A stretch of DNA of 64,000 nt from CAVVYA01 sp964577835 (GCA_964577835.1 CAZOBN010000003.1:8441-72440); one strand, 5' to 3'; counted from the first letter of the stretch, positions 1 to 8,296 are shown. Notes: a model not told the origin generated them from the sequence alone. Made by a program: numbers and translations.

Positions 1-771
1 GCCGATCCAGGAAGCCTCGAGCTCGTTGATGATCATGTCGCCGCTTTCGAGCGTCCGCATGCTCGGGCGGGTCAGGGTGCGGATCGGGTTCTTGCCCGAT
101 ACCCAGTTGCAATGGACCGGCATCTCGGAACCGGCGCGCAGCATGGCGCCCTGGGCGGCGGCCCACACGTCCCAATCCTTCGCGCCAGGACGCGCCGCGG
201 CGATCTTCGCCTCGATGCCCTTTTCCACGATCTGGATGGATTTGGTGAGGACACCGACTTCCTCGTCGCTCTTGACGTAGCGCACCTTGGTCAGGATCGG
301 CGTCGCATCGACGATGTCCGCGTTCGGGAAAGCTTCGCGAAGCTGAACCCAGAAGCCGTGGGAAATGGTGCCTTCCGGCGTGCGGGTGCCGCCGCCCAGG
401 CCGGTCACGCCGATGCGACCGCGATCGACGCCGAGCTCCTTCAGCCGCTCGACCGCCACCTTGCCGTATCGGCGACGCGCCTCGCGCACGTCCTTGGTCC
501 ATTCCTGCACGGTCGGCCAGCGCGGCGCCGCCGAGGTGGCGACGGCGGTGACTTCGCCGTCGAGCGGAAACACCACGGCGATATCCGCATCGCCGCCGCC
601 GCCCACATGGCTGAGGTAGCGCGAATTCGACTGGAAATCCGTCGAGTGGCCCGTGTTGTTCGGGCAGACGATCACGTCGATGTTCTGTTCGCGCATCATG
701 GCGCGAACGGCCTTCCAGCGCCGGTCGCGTTCAGCCAGCGAGAACCGCGGGTAGGGAAAAAGCTCTGCCAT
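1..771 (-). CDS. M24-family metallopeptidase (Xaa-Pro dipeptidase/creatinase type), 3' part cut off
   Basis: The gene reads leftwards from an ATG at 771 and runs off the window, leaving about 257 N-terminal residues. The visible part has the creatinase-type N-terminal domain: an FSLAERDRRW-like opening, a GHSTDFQSNSRYLS segment and a GGGTRTPEG loop. It then enters the peptidase domain at the typical SDEEV...KSIQIVEKGI helix. The metal ligands lie outside the window, so activity cannot be judged. Family members hydrolyse X-Pro peptides or C-N bonds in small molecules such as creatine. It is the last visible gene of a catabolic cluster, 48 bp after a VOC gene, so a small-molecule amidinohydrolase-like role is as likely as peptide processing. 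That role is inference. Confidence 0.8.
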   Translation of the reverse strand, partial: MAELFPYPRFSLAERDRRWKAVRAMMREQNIDVIVCPNNTGHSTDFQSNSRYLSHVGGGGDADIAVVFPLDGEVTAVATSAAPRWPTVQEWTKDVREARRRYGKVAVERLKELGVDRGRIGVTGLGGGTRTPEGTISHGFWVQLREAFPNADIVDATPILTKVRYVKSDEEVGVLTKSIQIVEKGIEAKIAAARPGAKDWDVWAAAQGAMLRAGSEMPVHCNWVSGKNPIRTLTRPSMRTLESGDMIINELEASWIG

Positions 772-819
772 GGTGAATTACCGCCCTGTTTATTGTCGCA
801 ATTGTTCGCATCGTTTGGC

Positions 820-1767
820 TCACCGTCTGCGCGGCGTGCAAAGTTCGATGAAGTTTCCGCCCGGATCGCGGAAGTAAACGGACGCTTCCAGGATGCTCGA
901 CGTCGGGTGGACGACCGGCCCCTCGACGGCCTTTCCGGTCGCCGCGATCAGCTTTGCCGCCCGCGCCAGTTCGTCGCGGGATGCCGCGAGCGCGATGCGC
1001 GGCGTGCCGGTCGCCTGCTCCTCCGGCGGCTCCTGGAAATGCTTGTTGGCGAGAAACACGCCGACGACCGCGTCGCCCATGCGGTAAAACAGTTGCATGT
1101 TGCAGCGGGGCACGGTTTTGCGATTGACCATCACCGTATAGCGTTGGTCGAGCCGCCGGGTTCCGGGCGCCATGTTCTCCTCGCCGGAGGCCCACTTGCG
1201 CGCGCGCACGTAATCGGCGGTCTGCCAACCGACGCGGTGATCGACCGCGAGCCCGAGATCCTCGCCATAGAATTTTTCGGTCCACAGGATATCGGCGACC
1301 TGCACGGCGGCATGATCGATGCCGAGCACGCCGCTGCCTTTGGCACCCTGGACAGCGACCAACTGCACGCGGTTGCCGGACGGGTCGAAGACGTAGAAGT
1401 TATCGTTCTCCTCCGCCGGCCGGTCCTCCTTGTAGGTGAACGCGGTCGCGCCCCTGGCGGCGAGCCGCGCTCCGATCGCGTCGCGCTCCGCCGCGCTCAC
1501 CCGGTAGGCCTGATGCACGCCGGTCTCGCGCAGGTCCAGCATGGCGACCGTCGGAACCAGCGCGAGCATCTGCCCCGACGCGGCGCGCAGGGCGGTATGG
1601 CTGCCGCAATGGGGGATCACGTCGGTACCGAATTCGGCGAAGCCCAGATCCTTGTAGAAATCCTTGGCCGCGGCCAGGTCCGAGACCGCCACAGCGAGAT
1701 GGTCGATGCCGTCCACTGTGAGGGAACGTACCAATCGCGGGGAAGCCAGCGCGTCCACGATGCTCAC
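820..1767 (-). CDS. two-domain VOC-family protein (glyoxalase/extradiol dioxygenase fold)
   Basis: 315 residues with two vicinal-oxygen-chelate modules. Each module starts with the GIDHxAVxV strand that supplies a metal-ligand His, and ends in the FDPSGN or FRDPGGN turn. In the first module the second His is plausible (GVHQAY) but the last ligand is Gln (NRVQL). In the second module the middle ligand is Arg (TPRIAL) while the final Glu is kept (NFIEL). A classical H-H-E site is therefore incomplete in both halves. The GTG start overlaps the stop of the upstream VOC gene as GTGA, which implies translational coupling. Extradiol ring-cleavage dioxygenases are two-module VOC proteins of this size, but the damaged ligand sets make that assignment uncertain. 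Confidence 0.85.
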   Translation of the reverse strand: MSIVDALASPRLVRSLTVDGIDHLAVAVSDLAAAKDFYKDLGFAEFGTDVIPHCGSHTALRAASGQMLALVPTVAMLDLRETGVHQAYRVSAAERDAIGARLAARGATAFTYKEDRPAEENDNFYVFDPSGNRVQLVAVQGAKGSGVLGIDHAAVQVADILWTEKFYGEDLGLAVDHRVGWQTADYVRARKWASGEENMAPGTRRLDQRYTVMVNRKTVPRCNMQLFYRMGDAVVGVFLANKHFQEPPEEQATGTPRIALAASRDELARAAKLIAATGKAVEGPVVHPTSSILEASVYFRDPGGNFIELCTPRRR

Positions 1768-2231
1768 TCCACATCCATGATGGGCGTTTCGTCATACTTG
1801 ACGTTTTCGTCGCGGCGCCACAGCACCTCGAGGAAATTGCCGCTCGGATCCTTGAAATAGATCGACTGTCCGAACGGGCCCTTCTCCGGATGATCGACCG
1901 GGCCCTGGTAGGGGATGCCGCGCTGCTTGAGCACGCCGATCGTGTTGGCGAAACGGGCTTTCGAAACCGTGAAGGCGTGCCGGAAACCATGGGCGCCGCG
2001 CAGCTGCTCGTCCGGCGGCATGGGCATGAAATCGCCGGCCAGGGCCAACGCGATCAGATAGTCCTCGAGCATCACCGATTTGTGGACCGAGCGGCCCTTG
2101 ATGGTGTCCTCGGTGATGAAGTTGACGCCGGCGTGCGGATGCGCGCCGAGAATACCGCAGTAGAAATCTTCCGCTTCCTTGAGGTCATGAACGCAGATCG
2201 CGCTATGGCTCAGGCTCTGTACTTCGGCCAT
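1764..2231 (-). CDS. single-domain VOC-family protein
   Basis: 155 residues forming one VOC module with an intact ligand set: His in SHSAICV near residue 9, His in GFRHAFTV near residue 84, and Glu in NFLEVLW near residue 138. Unlike its two VOC neighbours it should bind a divalent metal. It overlaps the downstream two-domain VOC gene by 4 bp and sits 13 bp after the VOC-Rieske gene, so the three are one transcription unit. The fold covers glyoxalases, dioxygenases and epimerases, and the sequence does not choose between them. Within this oxidative cluster a dioxygenase or isomerase role is the natural guess. Confidence 0.85.
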   Translation of the reverse strand: MAEVQSLSHSAICVHDLKEAEDFYCGILGAHPHAGVNFITEDTIKGRSVHKSVMLEDYLIALALAGDFMPMPPDEQLRGAHGFRHAFTVSKARFANTIGVLKQRGIPYQGPVDHPEKGPFGQSIYFKDPSGNFLEVLWRRDENVKYDETPIMDVE

Positions 2232-2244
2232 GGGCTTGTCTCCT

Positions 2245-3045
2245 TCAGGCGCTCGCGGTGCTGCTCGCCGCCGCGCATTCCGCCGACGTGAGTTGGCTCG
2301 GGTCGAATTCGTCGCGCAGGATGGCTTCGTCGGGCCGCACGGTGATGGTGCCGTCGGCGGCGATCGAGACCGGATGCAGGCGTAGCGGCGGCAGTTCGCG
2401 CCCGAAGGTCACGCACTCGCCTTTGCGGTTGTAGACCGCGCCATGCATCGGGCAATAGAACTGCCAATGCTCCTTCTTCCAGGTGAGCAGGCCGTTCATG
2501 TGGGTGCACCAGCGCGAAACCGCGAGAAAACCGTCCTGCATGCGCACCAGGAAGAACTTGCCCTTCACGAAGGCCTTGACCGATCCGACGGCGTAGTCGG
2601 CCACATTGCCGCAGACGATCTCGCCGACATTCTCGGTGATGATCTCCTTCGCGTCGGGCCCGTAGGACTGCACTTGATAGCGATGACCGTCGGGATCGAA
2701 CACGTCGAGGCTGCGTTCGCCCTTGGCGCGGAAGTCCTTGCGGCTGTCCGTGATATCGAAGCCCATGGACTGCAGCCGTGCCTCGGCGCGGCCGAATTGC
2801 TCGGGCGTCAGAAGCCAGGCGTGATGGATGCTGCTGCTGTTGGGGCGGAAGGGCACCACTTCGGGCACCTTGACCAGCAGGAGGCGCTGGCGGGTGTTCA
2901 TGGCGAGCAGCGAATTCTCGCCCTCGTCGCTGACCAGGTTGCGGCCGACCACGTCGAGGCCGAACACCTCCTGGTAGAACGTCTCCGATCGATCGAGGTC
3001 CGTGACATGGACGACGAGATGGCTGAAGCCGTCGACAAGGGCCAT
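2245..3045 (-). CDS. fusion of a VOC domain and a Rieske [2Fe-2S] domain
   Basis: 266 residues from an ATG at 3045 with a GGGAGAAG ribosome site just upstream; an earlier in-frame ATG at 3081 lacks one. Residues 1-130 are a VOC module with His9 and His75, but Gln124 replaces the usual Glu. Residues 135-235 form a complete Rieske domain: C180-T-H182, then 15 residues, then C198-P-M-H201, the standard C-x-H...C-x2-H cluster ligands. Rieske domains normally sit on ring-hydroxylating oxygenases or as separate ferredoxins. Carrying one on a VOC module suggests an oxygenase with built-in electron transfer, or a ferredoxin docked to the neighbouring VOC enzymes. It is the first gene of the VOC trio. 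The function is not known to me. Confidence 0.88.
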   Translation of the reverse strand: MALVDGFSHLVVHVTDLDRSETFYQEVFGLDVVGRNLVSDEGENSLLAMNTRQRLLLVKVPEVVPFRPNSSSIHHAWLLTPEQFGRAEARLQSMGFDITDSRKDFRAKGERSLDVFDPDGHRYQVQSYGPDAKEIITENVGEIVCGNVADYAVGSVKAFVKGKFFLVRMQDGFLAVSRWCTHMNGLLTWKKEHWQFYCPMHGAVYNRKGECVTFGRELPPLRLHPVSIAADGTITVRPDEAILRDEFDPSQLTSAECAAASSTASA

Positions 3046-3137
3046 CGTACTTCTCCCAGCGAGCGCAACAGCCTGCGCCAAGCTCCCAGCCGGCGCGCTT
3101 GGCGCATCCAGCTCTCCGTGATCCGCAGGTCTCGCGC

Positions 3138-3242
3138 CTAGACCATGATCCGCTTCCGTGGAATCGGATCATGGTCTCGAGTCTTGATTTCGTCGCGTTT
3201 TCTACGCCGAACCGGTATCCACTTCGGCGGAAAACGCTCTAG
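3138..3242. repeat. 105-bp palindromic element, copy A (MITE-like)
   Basis: The element is bounded by CTAG at both ends and holds two palindromes: GACCATGATCC...GGATCATGGTC at 3141-3176 and GCGTTTTC...GAAAACGC at 3195-3237. It matches the copies at 28654-28758 (inverted) and 37874-37978 in order, spacing and exact length. It lies upstream of the VOC-Rieske gene, between it and the LysR gene. The remaining 3243-3366 is AT-rich and shows no gene. Confidence 0.9.
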
Positions 3243-3366
3243 CGCGGTTTCGCTGCGTCTGTCACACATTCTTAACCGCAGGGGGATTTTTGTTTAGTGG
3301 GATAATGCGCAAAACATTCTTGCAGAAATATGCGTAATTATAATATATTAATGTAAAATCAATGAG

Positions 3367-4278
3367 TTATTTAATTTCGCTATCTACTGATTTCTTGCGC
3401 ATAAAGGTCCCCAGGAAGTCGAGGAAGACGCGCACCCGGAGCGGCTGGTGGGCGCTGCGGGGAAAAAACGCCTTGATGCTGCGCCCCCAGCCGACGACGT
3501 TCCGAAACAGCGGCACCAGCGTGCCGGACCGCAGATCGTCGCTCACCGCGTAATGCGGCAGGCGCGCGATGCCGAGGCCGCCCATGACCGCCTCGTAAAG
3601 CGCAATTCCGTTGTTGGTGCGCAGGTTGCCGCTGACGATCACCGAAAAAGTTTCGCCGCTATCCTGGAAACGCCATTCGTTGGCGCGCGTCTGTCCCGTA
3701 TGGATGAGGCAATTGAAGTTCTTGAGATCGCGCGGCTCGGCCGGCGTGCCGAACTTGGCGAGGAAGCCGGGCGTGGCACAGATCGAATACCGCACCGGAC
3801 TCAATTCGCGCAGTGCCAGGCTGCTGTCGTTGACCTGCGCGCTGCGGATGACGACATCGAATCCCTCTTCGAGGACGTTCACCGCATGGGAGCCGATGTT
3901 CAGGTCGATGTTCAGGTCGGGATAGTGGGAGAGGAATTCGCGCACCGCGGGCGCCACCAACCGCTGGCCGAGACCAAGGGTGGCATGCACGCGCAAGGTG
4001 CCCTTGATCTCCGCGTTATGCGCCGAGGCCATGCTGCGCGCCTTGTCCAGGTCGCGCATGATGCGGGCGCATTGCTCGTAGAAATCGACCGCGATGTCGG
4101 TCAGCACCAGCCGGCGCGTCGAGCGCTTGATGAGCTGGATGCCCAGCCCCGCTTCGAGATGGCTGATATGACGGCTGACGGCGGAAGGCGACAGGTTGAG
4201 GTCGCGCGCGGCGGCGGTGAAGCTCTGCTTCTCGACGACGCGCACGAACACCACGATATCGCTGAGATTGTTGTCCAT
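3367..4278 (-). CDS. LysR-family transcriptional regulator
   Basis: 303 residues. The N-terminal winged helix-turn-helix (residues 5-65) has the typical SFTAAARDLNLSPSAVSRHI and LEAGLGIQL pattern. An effector-binding domain follows (about residues 90-295). This is the usual LysR length, and it resembles the subgroup that controls dehydrogenases and oxidoreductases. It lies between the VOC operon and the reductase/transport operon, all on the minus strand, so either could be its target. A perfect 15-bp inverted repeat 26 bp upstream of the start is a good candidate autoregulatory site. The effector cannot be predicted. Confidence 0.92.
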   Translation of the reverse strand: MDNNLSDIVVFVRVVEKQSFTAAARDLNLSPSAVSRHISHLEAGLGIQLIKRSTRRLVLTDIAVDFYEQCARIMRDLDKARSMASAHNAEIKGTLRVHATLGLGQRLVAPAVREFLSHYPDLNIDLNIGSHAVNVLEEGFDVVIRSAQVNDSSLALRELSPVRYSICATPGFLAKFGTPAEPRDLKNFNCLIHTGQTRANEWRFQDSGETFSVIVSGNLRTNNGIALYEAVMGGLGIARLPHYAVSDDLRSGTLVPLFRNVVGWGRSIKAFFPRSAHQPLRVRVFLDFLGTFMRKKSVDSEIK

Positions 4279-4303
4279 CGCCGCGCCATCATCTCCTGCT
4301 GTC

Positions 4304-4318
4304 CATCGTGGAACGATG
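4304..4318. promoter_or_regulatory. inverted repeat upstream of the LysR gene, candidate operator
   Basis: CATCGT-GGA-ACGATG is a perfect 6-bp inverted repeat lying 26 bp before the LysR start codon at 4278. The position suits autoregulation. Neither a promoter nor binding has been shown, so this is a pattern-based call. Confidence 0.45.
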
Positions 4319-4387
4319 TTAACCGCGGCGGCGGATTTTCCCAGCCTTATTCCGGTGCCTTTGGGCCCTGGTTAGCCTATTGCGCCA

Positions 4388-5323
4388 TCAGTCTTTCCGG
4401 ACGCGCGGATAGGGCTGTCCGCGCTCGACCTTGATGCCCTTGATCACTTCCTTGATCACGCCGCACAGCGGCAGGCTGACGCGTGCCTCGTCGGCTTCGT
4501 GCAGCACGAGCGACATGTCCTTTTCGGCCCACGGCATGGGAAGATCGACGTTGTGCATCTCGAGCGCCCAGTTGCGCGCGCTCGACTGCAGCAGCGCCTG
4601 ACGGAGCGGCTCCTGCTCGACACCGAGCGTGCGGGCGAGCTTGAGGCCCTCGTCGTTGGCCGATATGCAGGCCCACAGGATCAGGTTGTTGACCATTTTG
4701 CCGACCTGGCCGGCGCCGAGCGCGCCCAGATAATGAATCGAGGTGGCGAAGGTTCCGAACGCCGGACGGCAGCGCGCAAAGGCGGCCTCCTCGCCGCCGC
4801 CGAGCAGCAGCAATTCGCCCGCTTCCGCCGCCGGCTCGCCGCGGCACAACGGCGCGTCGACGAAGGTGACCTTCTTGCGGGTGCGCGCGGCCCGTTCCGG
4901 CAGCTCGCGCATGTAGCTCGGCGAGATGGTCGAGGCGATGGCGACCGTGAGGCCCGGCTTGGCCCCTGCCATGATGCCCTGCGGACCGAACAGCGCCTTG
5001 TCGACCTCGGAGTCGAAGCCGACGATGACGATGACGAGGTCGCTCGCCGCCGCCACCTGGGCGGGCGATTTGACGACCTTCGCGCCGACGGCGCGCGCCT
5101 TGGCGATCGCCGTCGGATTGACGTCGAAACCGGTGACGGTGAACCCCTTGGTGGCCAGGTGACGGGCCATCGGCAGGCCCATCTTGCCGAGTCCGATAAG
5201 GCCGACCTTCCTGATGGTCTGTTTCGCCGCGCCGCGTCCGGTATTTTCCGCCACTGCTTTCCTCGGGCGGCCGGTCTTCCCGGCCGCCATCTTCGTCGTC
5301 GTCGTCTTCGCCACGCTACTCAT
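4388..5323 (-). CDS. NAD(P)-dependent beta-hydroxyacid dehydrogenase (3-hydroxyisobutyrate dehydrogenase family)
   Basis: 311 residues from an ATG at 5323. The first 38 residues are a basic, Lys/Thr/Ala-rich extension (TTTTKMAAGK, GRPRKA) not usual for the family. Then comes the Rossmann motif GLIGLGKMGLPMA and the catalytic helix GQVGKMVNNLIL with the expected Lys. The substrate loop, normally DAPVSGG, reads DAPLCRGEPAA. The same CRG variant occurs in the paralogue at 13635-14486, so the two probably share a substrate class. The family oxidises 3-hydroxyacids or reduces semialdehydes. The gene lies 41 bp downstream of the TTT binding protein, in the operon that starts with the aldolase-like gene, which fits processing of a cleavage product. 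Confidence 0.88.
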   Translation of the reverse strand: MSSVAKTTTTKMAAGKTGRPRKAVAENTGRGAAKQTIRKVGLIGLGKMGLPMARHLATKGFTVTGFDVNPTAIAKARAVGAKVVKSPAQVAAASDLVIVIVGFDSEVDKALFGPQGIMAGAKPGLTVAIASTISPSYMRELPERAARTRKKVTFVDAPLCRGEPAAEAGELLLLGGGEEAAFARCRPAFGTFATSIHYLGALGAGQVGKMVNNLILWACISANDEGLKLARTLGVEQEPLRQALLQSSARNWALEMHNVDLPMPWAEKDMSLVLHEADEARVSLPLCGVIKEVIKGIKVERGQPYPRVRKD

Positions 5324-5364
5324 CCTCTCAGGGGCGGCGGCATGCCGCCTGAACCAATCGTTCG

Positions 5365-6402
5365 CTACTTCGCCGGGCCGCCGCGGCTGACTTTCTTGGC
5401 GCGCTCCAGCAACGCGCCCTCCAGGCTGGTCACCTCGTTGATCAGCGCCGTGAGCTGTTCGCCCGAAAGCACCTTCAATTCCATCTTGGCCTTTTTTGCC
5501 TCGGCCAGCAGATCGGGATCCTTCACGGTGGCGTCGAACGCGGCGCGCAGCGCCTTGACGCGATCGGCGGGCACCTTGGGCGGCGTGACGATCGAGCGGC
5601 CGACGGTGGTGTAGGAGGAATAGAAGTTCAGCAGCTTGCGCTCGTCCTCGTCGCGAGCGAGCTGGATCAGGGTCGGCACGCCCGGCAGGTCGGGCGCCGG
5701 CTCGATCGAGGCCTGATAGACGATGTTGAGCTTGCGCTCGCGGATCCAGTCGCGCTCGATGCGCCAGAGCGTGCTGGCGGAACCTTCGACCTCGCCGCGC
5801 TCGAGCGCCAGGCGGATCTGCGCGCTGCCCTCGTAGCCGGAAATGATCTTGAACTTGGTGCCGAGCAGGCCGTTGACGGCGGTGACATTGAGCGCCGTGG
5901 CGGAGCCCGCGCCGGGCACGCCGACCATGACTTCCTTGGTCAGCGCCTCCTTGATCGTCGCGGGCGACCCGGGCAGCGTCACCATGACCGGATCGGAATC
6001 CGCCATGCGGCCGATCCAATTGAAGTCGCGGGCGACGAACTTGGCGGCGGGGTCGCCGAGCACCTGGCTGATCACCAGGGATTCGCCGATCATGCCGAGC
6101 GCGGTGCCGTCCTTCGGCAGCACGTTATAGAGCTCGTTGGCGAGCTTGAAGCTGCCGGCGCCGGGCTCGTTCTTCGGAATCACGTTGGGCTTGCCGGCGA
6201 GATGCTTGCCGAGATGGCGCGCCAGCAGGCGCGAATAGAGATCGTAGCCGCCGCCCGCGCCGTAGCCGATATAGACCGTCACGGTCTTCGATTTGTAGAA
6301 ATCCTCGGCCGACTGGGCCGCGGCTGGGCCAGCCATGACTGCGATCGCAGCAGCCGAGATCAGTGCCGCCGCGAGGCGACGCTTCGTCAGAATTCCGGTC
6401 AT
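5365..6402 (-). CDS. TTT-family periplasmic solute-binding protein
   Basis: 345 residues from an ATG at 6402, chosen because GGGGAGGA lies in front of it. The signal peptide is ALISAAAIAVMAGPAAAQSA with a likely AxA cut. The mature protein has the family signatures GAGGGYDLYSRLLARHLGKH, NVIPKNEPGAGS and LERGEVEGSAST. TctC/Bug-type proteins capture carboxylic acids in the periplasm and deliver them to a TctAB membrane pair. No tctA or tctB gene is present in this window, so it must share membrane subunits encoded elsewhere or act as a sensor. It lies between the HDO gene and the reductase gene, which points to uptake of the pathway substrate. Confidence 0.9.
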   Translation of the reverse strand: MTGILTKRRLAAALISAAAIAVMAGPAAAQSAEDFYKSKTVTVYIGYGAGGGYDLYSRLLARHLGKHLAGKPNVIPKNEPGAGSFKLANELYNVLPKDGTALGMIGESLVISQVLGDPAAKFVARDFNWIGRMADSDPVMVTLPGSPATIKEALTKEVMVGVPGAGSATALNVTAVNGLLGTKFKIISGYEGSAQIRLALERGEVEGSASTLWRIERDWIRERKLNIVYQASIEPAPDLPGVPTLIQLARDEDERKLLNFYSSYTTVGRSIVTPPKVPADRVKALRAAFDATVKDPDLLAEAKKAKMELKVLSGEQLTALINEVTSLEGALLERAKKVSRGGPAK

Positions 6403-6461
6403 GAGGGTCCTCCCCGTGTGAAGCCGTGCGGCTATTGCCGTCACAGCATGCTGTAAAGAGA

Positions 6462-6495
6462 TAAGGGCCGCCCGATTCCGCCGGTGCGGCCCTTA
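6462..6495. promoter_or_regulatory. intercistronic hairpin between the HDO and TTT binding-protein genes
   Basis: TAAGGGCCGC and GCGGCCCTTA form a perfect 10-bp stem with a 14-nt loop. It sits just after the HDO gene stop and before the binding-protein gene, without a T-run. It may stabilise mRNA or attenuate expression. Binding-protein genes in operons often need such uneven expression; here that is inference. Confidence 0.5.
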
Positions 6496-6501
6496 CGTCG
6501 A

Positions 6502-7239
6502 TCACTTGTCGATCTGAAGCATCTCGTAGGCGAGCGCCACGCGGAATGCCCGGTCGAGCACCGCGCAGATCTGCGCGCCTTCCAAGGCGATCTGATAGCT
6601 GTACTCGTCCTTCACGTTATCGGCGATGGTATCCCAGATCGAGTCCGAGTGATCCATGTCGGCTTCGACGTGGACGTTGGACGAGATCAGCAGCTTCGAG
6701 TCGACCTTGAGCTCCTTCACCATCTTGTCGCGGAAACGGGAGGAGAAACCGCCGCCACGCACGAGGCGGTTGTTGTTGCGGCGCTCGAGGAAGTGGGCGA
6801 ACGTCATGGCGCCGAGCCACGGCAGCGAACTGGAGGCGTTGTTGAACGCCATCAGAGTCGCCTGGATGAGCGGCGACGGCTTCGCCTTGGCGAGGTCCGC
6901 CTCGCTGACGCCGAGCGCGATGGCTTCCTTCGACATCAGGGCGCGGTGATCGGCGCCGCCGCGCGGGTCATGGAACAACTCGTCCTTCTCATGCTCCCAG
7001 ATCAAGCGCTTCACATCCCACGGCGCCTTGGCCTGGACATAGGCCCAGCCTTCGCGACGGTTGACGTTGTAGAACACCATCTGGATGGCGACGTGCTGGG
7101 CGCGCTTCATGGTGAGCGGCGTGTTGAAAAGCAGCTCGAATTCGGGCGTGGTGAATTGCGCGTTGGCGAGCGCGGTCAACTCGGTGGCCAACCGGTCCAC
7201 CCAACTGTCCTTCTTCGTCGCGGCTGATGTCGCGTTCAT
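6502..7239 (-). CDS. haem-oxygenase-like (HDO/TenA-PqqC fold) iron-dependent oxidoreductase
   Basis: 245 residues, all-helical, with GGAGGA before the ATG. Two clusters of possible iron ligands stand out: E87-x2-H90 in the KDELFHD helix, and H190-x3-D194-x2-H197 in a NVHVEADMDH helix. That spacing recalls non-haem HDO enzymes such as UndA and BesC, which cleave or desaturate fatty or amino acids with O2. The comparison is from memory of those families. Haem oxygenase itself lacks this set. Flanking genes encode a gentisate-dioxygenase-like cupin and a TTT binding protein, so an oxidative step in the same pathway is likely. The substrate is unknown. Confidence 0.8.
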   Translation of the reverse strand: MNATSAATKKDSWVDRLATELTALANAQFTTPEFELLFNTPLTMKRAQHVAIQMVFYNVNRREGWAYVQAKAPWDVKRLIWEHEKDELFHDPRGGADHRALMSKEAIALGVSEADLAKAKPSPLIQATLMAFNNASSSLPWLGAMTFAHFLERRNNNRLVRGGGFSSRFRDKMVKELKVDSKLLISSNVHVEADMDHSDSIWDTIADNVKDEYSYQIALEGAQICAVLDRAFRVALAYEMLQIDK

Positions 7240-7294
7240 AATCTTGGTCCTCCTTTTACTAAACTGGATGAGAATGATCGCTGATGAGGAAGCC

Positions 7295-8296
7295 TCAGAG
7301 CGTCGCTGTTTCGCGGCGCATAAGGCCGAAATGCTTCAGAATCGGCTCATCGCTGACGCTGAACAGAATGGCGCCGTCTTCGGCGGCAACGTGGTGGTCG
7401 TGCCAAGTCCAGCCGGGCATGACGAAGATATCGCCCTGCTCCCAGTCCAGCGTCACGTCGCCGCCGCGGGTGCGGCCCTTGCCGGTGACCACGTGGTAGA
7501 TGATGTTTGCCGTCTGGCGCGCTGACAGGGTCTCCTCGCCGGCCGCGAAGCGATGCAGCCGGCAGGCCATGGTCGGCAGCGTGCTCGCGGCGCCGCCGGG
7601 CCCGCGAAAATCGAGGGTGACGCCCATGGACGGATCGTGCGCGTCCTTGGCCTTGAGCGCCGCGAAACTGTCGCGGCCCTTGAATACGAACGGCGACGGG
7701 GTTGCGCCGGCATTGCGCAGCGGCTGCTGCAACTGGCCGTAGGGCTGATAGAAAATGCTGCCGAGGTGATTGGTGAAGGGAAAGTCGTGGACGTCGATCC
7801 AGATGCTCGGAATGTCGCCCTCGTGGCCATGATCGTGCCACGCCCATTGCGGCGTGAGAATCAGATCGCCGGCTTCCATGGTGAGCTTCTCGCCTTCCAC
7901 CGTCGTGAAGCCGCCGCGGCCCTCGAGCACGAAGCGGAAGGCGCCCATGGTATGGCGGTGGGCCTCGGCGATCTCGCCCGGCTTGACCAGTTGGACGGAC
8001 GCGTGGATCGTCGGCGTCGTCCAGTTCAGACCATGGCCGGGCGTGCAGAGCCGCACCGTGCGGCGCGACGCGCCGCCTTCGATGCCGCGCATCTCACCCG
8101 CCCGCCATAGCAGGCGCCGGATGTCGTGCCAGCGCCACAGGTACGGCTTGGCATAGGGTTTCGGCTCGGGCGGAACTCCGCCGACCAGCTTCCAATGGCC
8201 TTCCAGATTGTACTGCGCGATCTCCTCGTCCAAACGCACGAGGTCGTCATCGACCATCGATCCGCCAGCGGGAGCCGTTGCTGAAATTCCGCCCAT
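7295..8296 (-). CDS. gentisate 1,2-dioxygenase-like bicupin
   Basis: 333 residues with two cupin barrels. The first has the motif HRHTMGAFRFVLEGRGG around H113 and H115, followed by GDLILTPQWAWHDHG with H154. The second ends in GDIFVMPGWTWHDHH. This layout matches the gentisate/salicylate/1-hydroxy-2-naphthoate dioxygenases, Fe(II) enzymes that open a hydroxylated aromatic ring beside a carboxyl group. The closing SDEPILKHFGLMR tail is typical of that group. The gene is 33 bp after the aldolase-like gene and 55 bp before the HDO gene, in the same operon. It is the strongest evidence that the substrate is an aromatic hydroxyacid. The exact substrate is not determined. Confidence 0.88.
   Translation of the reverse strand: MGGISATAPAGGSMVDDDLVRLDEEIAQYNLEGHWKLVGGVPPEPKPYAKPYLWRWHDIRRLLWRAGEMRGIEGGASRRTVRLCTPGHGLNWTTPTIHASVQLVKPGEIAEAHRHTMGAFRFVLEGRGGFTTVEGEKLTMEAGDLILTPQWAWHDHGHEGDIPSIWIDVHDFPFTNHLGSIFYQPYGQLQQPLRNAGATPSPFVFKGRDSFAALKAKDAHDPSMGVTLDFRGPGGAASTLPTMACRLHRFAAGEETLSARQTANIIYHVVTGKGRTRGGDVTLDWEQGDIFVMPGWTWHDHHVAAEDGAILFSVSDEPILKHFGLMRRETATL

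Noticed and set aside
112..1860. Open frame of about 580 codons on the plus strand
   Set aside because: It lies opposite the M24 and VOC genes, which have clear motifs. The reading is low-complexity His/Arg/Ala.
5324..6019. In-frame extension upstream of the reductase gene (543-residue version)
   Set aside because: It overlaps the TTT binding-protein gene on the same strand in another frame. Family homology begins after 5323.
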